The notes below the pieces were generated by a model that was not told where the DNA came from, ran no database searches, and worked only from the letters and a program-made list of their open reading frames with translations. Made by a program: the position numbers and the translations under genes. This document shows, piece by piece, positions 59,416 to 64,000 of a DNA stretch of 64,000 nucleotides. How positions within the stretch are numbered: position 1 is the stretch's first letter; each line of letters opens with the position of its first letter. Source of the DNA: Acanthopleura granulata (Eukaryota; Mollusca; Polyplacophora; Chitonida; Chitonidae); contig JABBOT010000007.1 in NCBI GenBank assembly GCA_016165875.1, positions 14,227,997 to 14,291,996 on the forward strand. Direction: 5' to 3'.

Positions 59416-60030
59416 TGATAACACACATGCATTTCTATCATCACTGGTTTTGATGTGAAACAATTGCCTTACAGGACCTTACAATTATGGTTCTGGTGTG
59501 AGCAGTATTGAAGCAATTGTTGAAATTACTCAGTGAAAACGTCATTTAGTATCCCGGAAAGCGTTTTGCGTCGATATCGGTTGTATCCGCCCTGTGTCTG
59601 GATGACAACCTGAACCATTCTCCTCGTACCACATGTCAGCCTTATGATTCCTTGGGCTGCAATGACTGGCCCCGCTCTCAACCGTCTGGAGCATGTCTAG
59701 ACATGACTGGTCGTCGCGTGCAAGCAAGGGACCCACCTGTACATGATCTGACCCAACTGGAAGCTGCCTTGCAGGAGGAATGACAGCAATTCCTCATTCA
59801 GAGTATCAGGAAGCTGACAAGTGATATGAGGAGACGGGTTCAGGTTGTCATCTAGGCGCACGGCGGATACACCCTATATTAACGTAAAACGCTTTCCGAG
59901 ATAACAAATGCATGACGTTTCATTGAGTGATTTCAACCACTGCTTCAACACTGCTCACTCCAGAACCATACTTGTAAAATCATTGTTTCACATGAAAACC
60001 ACTGATCATTGAAATGCATCTGTGTTATCA
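59416..60030. mobile_element. Fold-back DNA transposon remnant with ~200-bp inverted arms
   Basis: The ends TGATAACACACATGCATTTC and GAAATGCATCTGTGTTATCA are reverse complements. Inverted similarity runs inward through GTTCTGGTGTGAGCAGT / ACTGCTCACTCCAGAAC and CGGAAAGCGTTTT / AAAACGCTTTCCG as far as about 59615 and 59830. The unpaired centre is about 210 bp. Confidence 0.85.
59745..59880 (+). pseudogene. Tc1-like transposase C-terminal remnant
   Basis: The plus strand reads DLTQLEAALQEE-stop, then SIRKLTSDMRRRVQVVI-stop-AHGGYT. This is the LEAAL..EEW / R..MRRRxQAVI..RGGxTRY end of Tc1-family transposases. In-frame stops at 59781 and near 59859 show it is dead. Its last part is mirrored on the minus strand in the left arm. 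Confidence 0.75.
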
Positions 60031-60031
60031 T

Positions 60032-60612
60032 CCATGAACTTGACGCATTGTCTCTACACGGATTCCTCCAACCATAAACTTACCCTTATGAATGAATGTT
60101 CCTTCACGTTTCCGCACCGATGAGCTTTTACTTACGCCTGTGCCAGGATTCCTCCACTCAAAAACCTAACCTGTTGTCTCTATCCGGTTTCTCACCCATG
60201 AACTTGGCGCAATCTCTCTGCACCCATTCCTCCAACCATAAACCCGGCCTAATGTTTTTACGCGGTTTTCTCATCCATGAACTTTTGCCTATGTCTGCGC
60301 CCGGATTGCGCCACCCATTAATCTCACCAAATAGCTCTACCCGGTTTCCTCACCCATGAACTTTTGTCTATGTCTGCTCCCGGATTGCTCCACCCGTGAA
60401 CTTAATCTATATGTATCCAGTTTCCTCACCCATGAACTTGACACAATCTCTATACACGGATTTCTCCGACCATAAACCTGGCCCAATGTTTTTACCCGGT
60501 TTCCTCAACCATGAACTTCTGCCTACGCCTGCGCCCGGATTGCTTCACCCATGAACCTAACCTAATGTCTCTAGCTGGTTTCCTCACCCATGAACTTGGC
60601 CCAATCTCTCTA
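60032..60612 (+). repeat. Degenerate satellite abutting the fold-back transposon
   Basis: About 14 loosely related ~40-bp units alternate CCGGTTTCCTCACCCATGAA with GGATTCCTCCAACCATAAAC. The first unit starts immediately at the right end of the transposon. Words resemble the SINE segment CCCGGTTTCCTCCCACCATA. Confidence 0.8.
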
Positions 60613-61319
60613 CTTGCCTCCGCTAAACACAGGCCCATATTAACAGGATCTATTTCCATCGCCTGTAACATTATGAATACCCATATATATTTAATACTTG
60701 AATAATAAATGAACACACTGGCTATTTTCCTTTTCCCACTTTCCTTACTCCTATACATAGGCTACACTGAGCGAATGCTTTACAAATTAATAAACTCGTG
60801 CCTTTTGTTAAAATTGCAACAAATGTACGCTGTAAATTTCTATGTTTAATTGATACACACTTTTATACATCAGAAATTAAACACTTCGAGGCCATAGCAT
60901 TATAGTATGGGTCTGTATAGAATACATGTTTTAGACACTTATGTTTAATACTTAAATATATGTGTGTACTTATTAAACAGGGTTGTTTGAATATTATTCA
61001 CCCATTAAACGTGATGGGCCTTGACCAGTCATTTTACAATGTAGGTATAGGACAACAGCCTACATTTAAGAAGCCGGGTTTTTAATTTACCGGCATAATC
61101 TGAATTATTGGATGTGTCGAATGCTCATCTTTCGTTCGGATTGGTCCAGCCTGAACACTTACATGTAGGCCGTACATGTACATGTATAGGCCTGTAAGTT
61201 GGCTAAAGGGTGCACAAGCCGGTTTGTGCTTTGCTATACAAGTAGTCTCCCCTTGCCAATCACCTCAGCTGTAAGTAAGCGGCTACTGCAAACTGTCAAA
61301 TCTCTCGTCAAAAAACATA

Positions 61320-61385
61320 ATGGACTGGGAGCGAAAGTTTCAGTCGATTGTAGAGGAAACGGATGCAAACCTAGCCAAAGTGAAG
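61320..61385 (+). CDS. Unrecognised gene, exon 1
   Basis: 22 codons in phase 0 with ATAATGG start context and a consensus donor. An upstream reading in another frame from 61199 overlaps it but lacks support. Confidence 0.5.
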
Positions 61386-63471
61386 GTGAGTGAAAATGAA
61401 GAAGATGCCAAATCCTGGAAAGGTATCGTCGTCTGGAAGAACGGGGGTAACTGAATTCGAAGAGCAATCATACAACATCAACAACAACATATATGTTACT
61501 TTTGTTATTTCAACGAGGTGAACGTGTATCCACCAGGTAAATGTCTGAATGAAAAACTAAAGGGGGAGACATTTAGTTTGCTGAATTACACAACGCGAAC
61601 AGACATATATATATATATCACCTGATAAATCTAGCCCTTCTAGATCAGATGTGTTCAGATGAATTAGACGTTGTATGTCACAGATACGAGGGGTATTTTT
61701 CTAATTGTATTTAGACGCTGCCTACCCTTTAAAATCTGCATGTTCCTCAAGCAGCAATGATGAGCAGAGGGGATCGCAGGTCGCAGAGGTTTTAAAACAC
61801 TTATGTGAAGCTCACATTGACTGTTATAGGCAGCGGCCCCATTATTAACTATTTGTCGATCGCTAGACATTTTTGTGTATCGTAAATTCTGCACACTGTG
61901 GGAGTGTTCGGCTTTTGAGCTGCTTATGTAACAGCGTGAATCCTACACTGAAAAACTCCACATCACGGAAAGTACCGTGTTCTCCTGACTGTTGACTAAA
62001 CATGGTGGACTGTGGGAATTTTTGACCAAAGCAATGGTCTAAAACTGCCAATATGGCCCTTACACAAGCGTTTGAAAACCGCAGCAACATGCGATCCCCT
62101 CGGCTTATCATTGCTGGTTGAGGAACATGTGGATTTTAATGGGTCGGCAGAGAGTAAATAAAGAGAGGAAAATACCCCTAGTTTTTCAAATGGACCTTTG
62201 TTAGACATTGTATCGGTAACATACAAGGCCTAATTCATTAGGCTAAATTCTGACATTCATCGCATAATTGATAACACTAGACAGCAGTGTCCAGAACTCA
62301 CTATGCAGTTTTTCAGGGTAGACATAGTGTGTGATTAACATTTCCTGACATTGACATAATTATTAATTTATGTTGGTCTGAGTATTGCATCTGGAAGTGG
62401 TACCTAAATTCTAGATCCACAACACCTAATAACATAGCCATATCTCCTAATACACTTACTATGCATACTCTAAAGGAATATGTCACAAATAAGGCTGTAG
62501 ATTTGTACTGTCCCATCTACATGGACTCTATGTGTTCTTTTAATGTTCTGACGTTCACCAGTACGTTAGTAACAGCAAGTCTTTCCCTAAAGCTGTGAAA
62601 AGTTGTGTCCCATTCAGGTTAACTCTAAGAAGTAAAACCTGAACAGAATTTGGGAGCGCCATTGCCCAACTGGGTAGATTTTAACAGGCATGCTGTACAA
62701 TAATATACATTGTTTAAACATCCTGTTTACAATTAAAACTATTTATTTTTCTGACAAACTGCAAACCGAAAATTTTGGATAGTTTACTACCAGGTTATAT
62801 AATGTTCACTGGATATTTCTAAGATAATTTGACATAAATATTTTGATTGGGATGTATATTCATTATATGTACAATGACAGATTTAAACTGAATACTGTCT
62901 GAGCAATAGTAACCAACCCAGGTTGATTTTAACACGGATCAGTTGTTTTTATTAATCATTCTGGCTTTTATATTATTGAGCCTTCCTACAAGTCACAGTA
63001 CCAGATTTGTGCGGATTTTCATCAGAGGTAGTACATGCAACTTGAAGACTTCATACCTCTGCTCGATATTCTTGAGAAGAGTAACATATGGGACACTGTT
63101 TTCAACTTTTATTGTTCTGATCAAAATATAAAACTTTGAATATTTTTCCAATTATGTACATGTACCTGCCTCCATGTTAGTTGATTAGGAGTATTAGCAT
63201 GCTCCGTGGCTAGCTCTGAGATCGGTTGGCCCTGTTCCCAGCTTATCTTTCACATTTACTGTATTTCTGAAAGCTGGGCTGGGAAATAGATATCAGATCT
63301 AGGTTCATGGCCTACACAGTACATGTAGCTATCGTCATCATGTTGTACACTGATGCAGTTTGAAACTTGTTTTTTTGGTGATTTATGTTTAGATGACTTT
63401 GGGTAGAGGAGGGACTTTCGTCGATTCATCAAACATTCCAACTGGAGACTATAACTATTGGTCTGCTAAAT
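61320..63471 (+). CDS. 5' end of an unrecognised gene, first two coding exons (continues past the window)
   Basis: Exon 1, 61320-61385, encodes MDWERKFQSIVEETDANLAK and VK with a strong donor (AAG|gtgagt, phase 0). Exon 2, 63393-63471, follows acceptor TGTTTAG and encodes MTLGRGGTFVDSSNIPTGDY and NYWSAK with donor T|gtaagt, phase 1. The joined frame is open. The first exon looks helical and could begin a coiled coil. I do not recognise the family; the rest of the gene must lie beyond 64000. The exon 2 reading starts with an ATG that could itself be an alternative start. Confidence 0.5.
63393..63471 (+). CDS. Unrecognised gene, exon 2
   Basis: 79 nt; phase agrees with exon 1. Its 3' half and donor region are duplicated about 101 bases downstream in a diverged form with the donor changed to GTGGGG. 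Confidence 0.45.
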
Positions 63472-63655
63472 GTAAGTACAGCCACATTTCTTCCTGAATT
63501 CTTTTTGAGACACTCGTTCAGTGTGTGCATCAAACATTGCAGATGGACACAGTAATCATTGGCCAGCTAAATGTGGGGATACCCAGATTTATTTCTTAGC
63601 TCTTACACAGTTACTTAACAGTTCATTGTACTTTCATGGTAACAATGCTTGATAA

Positions 63656-63697
63656 ATATCAGATACGTGGTACTGTATATCAGATACGTGGTACTGT
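63656..63697 (+). repeat. 21-bp direct repeat, two copies
   Basis: ATATCAGATACGTGGTACTG + T occurs twice in tandem. Confidence 0.9.
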
Positions 63698-63894
63698 ATA
63701 TCATACCAGAAGCAGAAGATCATTTGTCTCACCCCGTTGTTGAGCAAGTGTAAAGTAACATGAAGACTATATACATGTAGATATTTCTGTTTTAATATGT
63801 ACTTTAATAGGGGCCTTTGTTAGAATAATCTGTTGCCATTTGATGGAGCTTGTGGGGCAGTGTCAACAGTTTGATGTGTGTCTAACAGTCCGGC

Positions 63895-64000
63895 ATGTTT
63901 GGTGCGCAGATCTAATCATCACTTGTGTGAAAGTTTGTCAGTAACTTGCCAGTGGCCATGGCTTCATCCCATGTGCTCAGGTTTCCTCTGCCGTAACCCT
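63895..64000 (+). mobile_element. Second-subfamily SINE, cut by the window end
   Basis: GTGTGAAAGTTTGTCAGTAA, CTTGCCAGTGGCCATGGC and CAGGTTTCCTCTGCCGTAA show the centre of the SINE; the tail would lie past 64000. Confidence 0.75.

Larger units (their letters stand above)
54980..61319. other. Repeat-rich intergenic stretch
   Basis: No coding exon was recognised. It contains the 31-bp array, nested palindrome, two SINEs, fold-back transposon and satellite listed separately. Between them is AT-rich unique sequence, including 58.4-59.4 kb and 60.6-61.3 kb, in which I see nothing definite. Confidence 0.6.

Noticed and set aside
60096..60359. Repetitive 87-codon frame
   Set aside because: Arises from the satellite at 60032-60612; related units read in other frames and with stops.

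Overview
The window reads as nuclear DNA of a lophotrochozoan invertebrate, most likely a mollusc (a brachiopod is not excluded). Reasons: intron-split genes with GT-AG junctions, AT-rich introns with frequent TACATGTACATG motifs, and many copies of a tRNA-derived SINE whose 3' end reads like GTGAAATATTCTTGAGTA..CG/AAAACACCA followed by (AATA)n. This SINE type is common in molluscan genomes. The species assignment is inference.

Layout: (1) 266-9233, plus strand, a complete seven-exon LAPTM4-family gene (249 aa, late-endosomal/lysosomal four-span membrane protein with two C-terminal PPxY motifs). (2) 9.6-15.2 kb, intergenic, with SINE pieces and a 36-bp minisatellite. (3) 15176-39813, plus strand, a 15- or 16-exon gene for cytosolic carboxypeptidase 5 (AGBL5/CCP5, a tubulin deglutamylase). 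Its long introns are packed with SINEs, small inverted-repeat (MITE-like) elements, unclassified dispersed repeats and four minisatellites. A 55-nt exon near the 3' end switches the reading frame and so predicts two different C-termini. (4) 39.8-53.4 kb, long intergenic or UTR/intron DNA with SINEs and a possible 5' noncoding exon ending at 47249. (5) 53397-54926, plus strand, a single-exon 509-codon gene for a largely disordered protein that I cannot assign to a family. (6) 55-61.3 kb, repeat-rich: a 31-bp minisatellite, a nested palindrome, SINEs, a fold-back Tc1-like transposon remnant and a satellite that starts exactly where the transposon ends. (7) 61320 to the window end, the first two exons of an unrecognised plus-strand gene, with a partial duplication of exon 2.

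The genes are independent eukaryotic loci, not an operon. LAPTM4 serves endolysosomal membrane traffic and CCP5 acts on glutamylated tubulin, so no shared pathway is claimed. All gene models were built by eye from reading frame, splice dinucleotides, phase agreement across junctions and remembered family sequence. The least described material is the 509-aa orphan, the frame-switching CCP5 exon beside an array of TGACTCA motifs, and several inverted-repeat and dispersed elements that do not match a family I can name.
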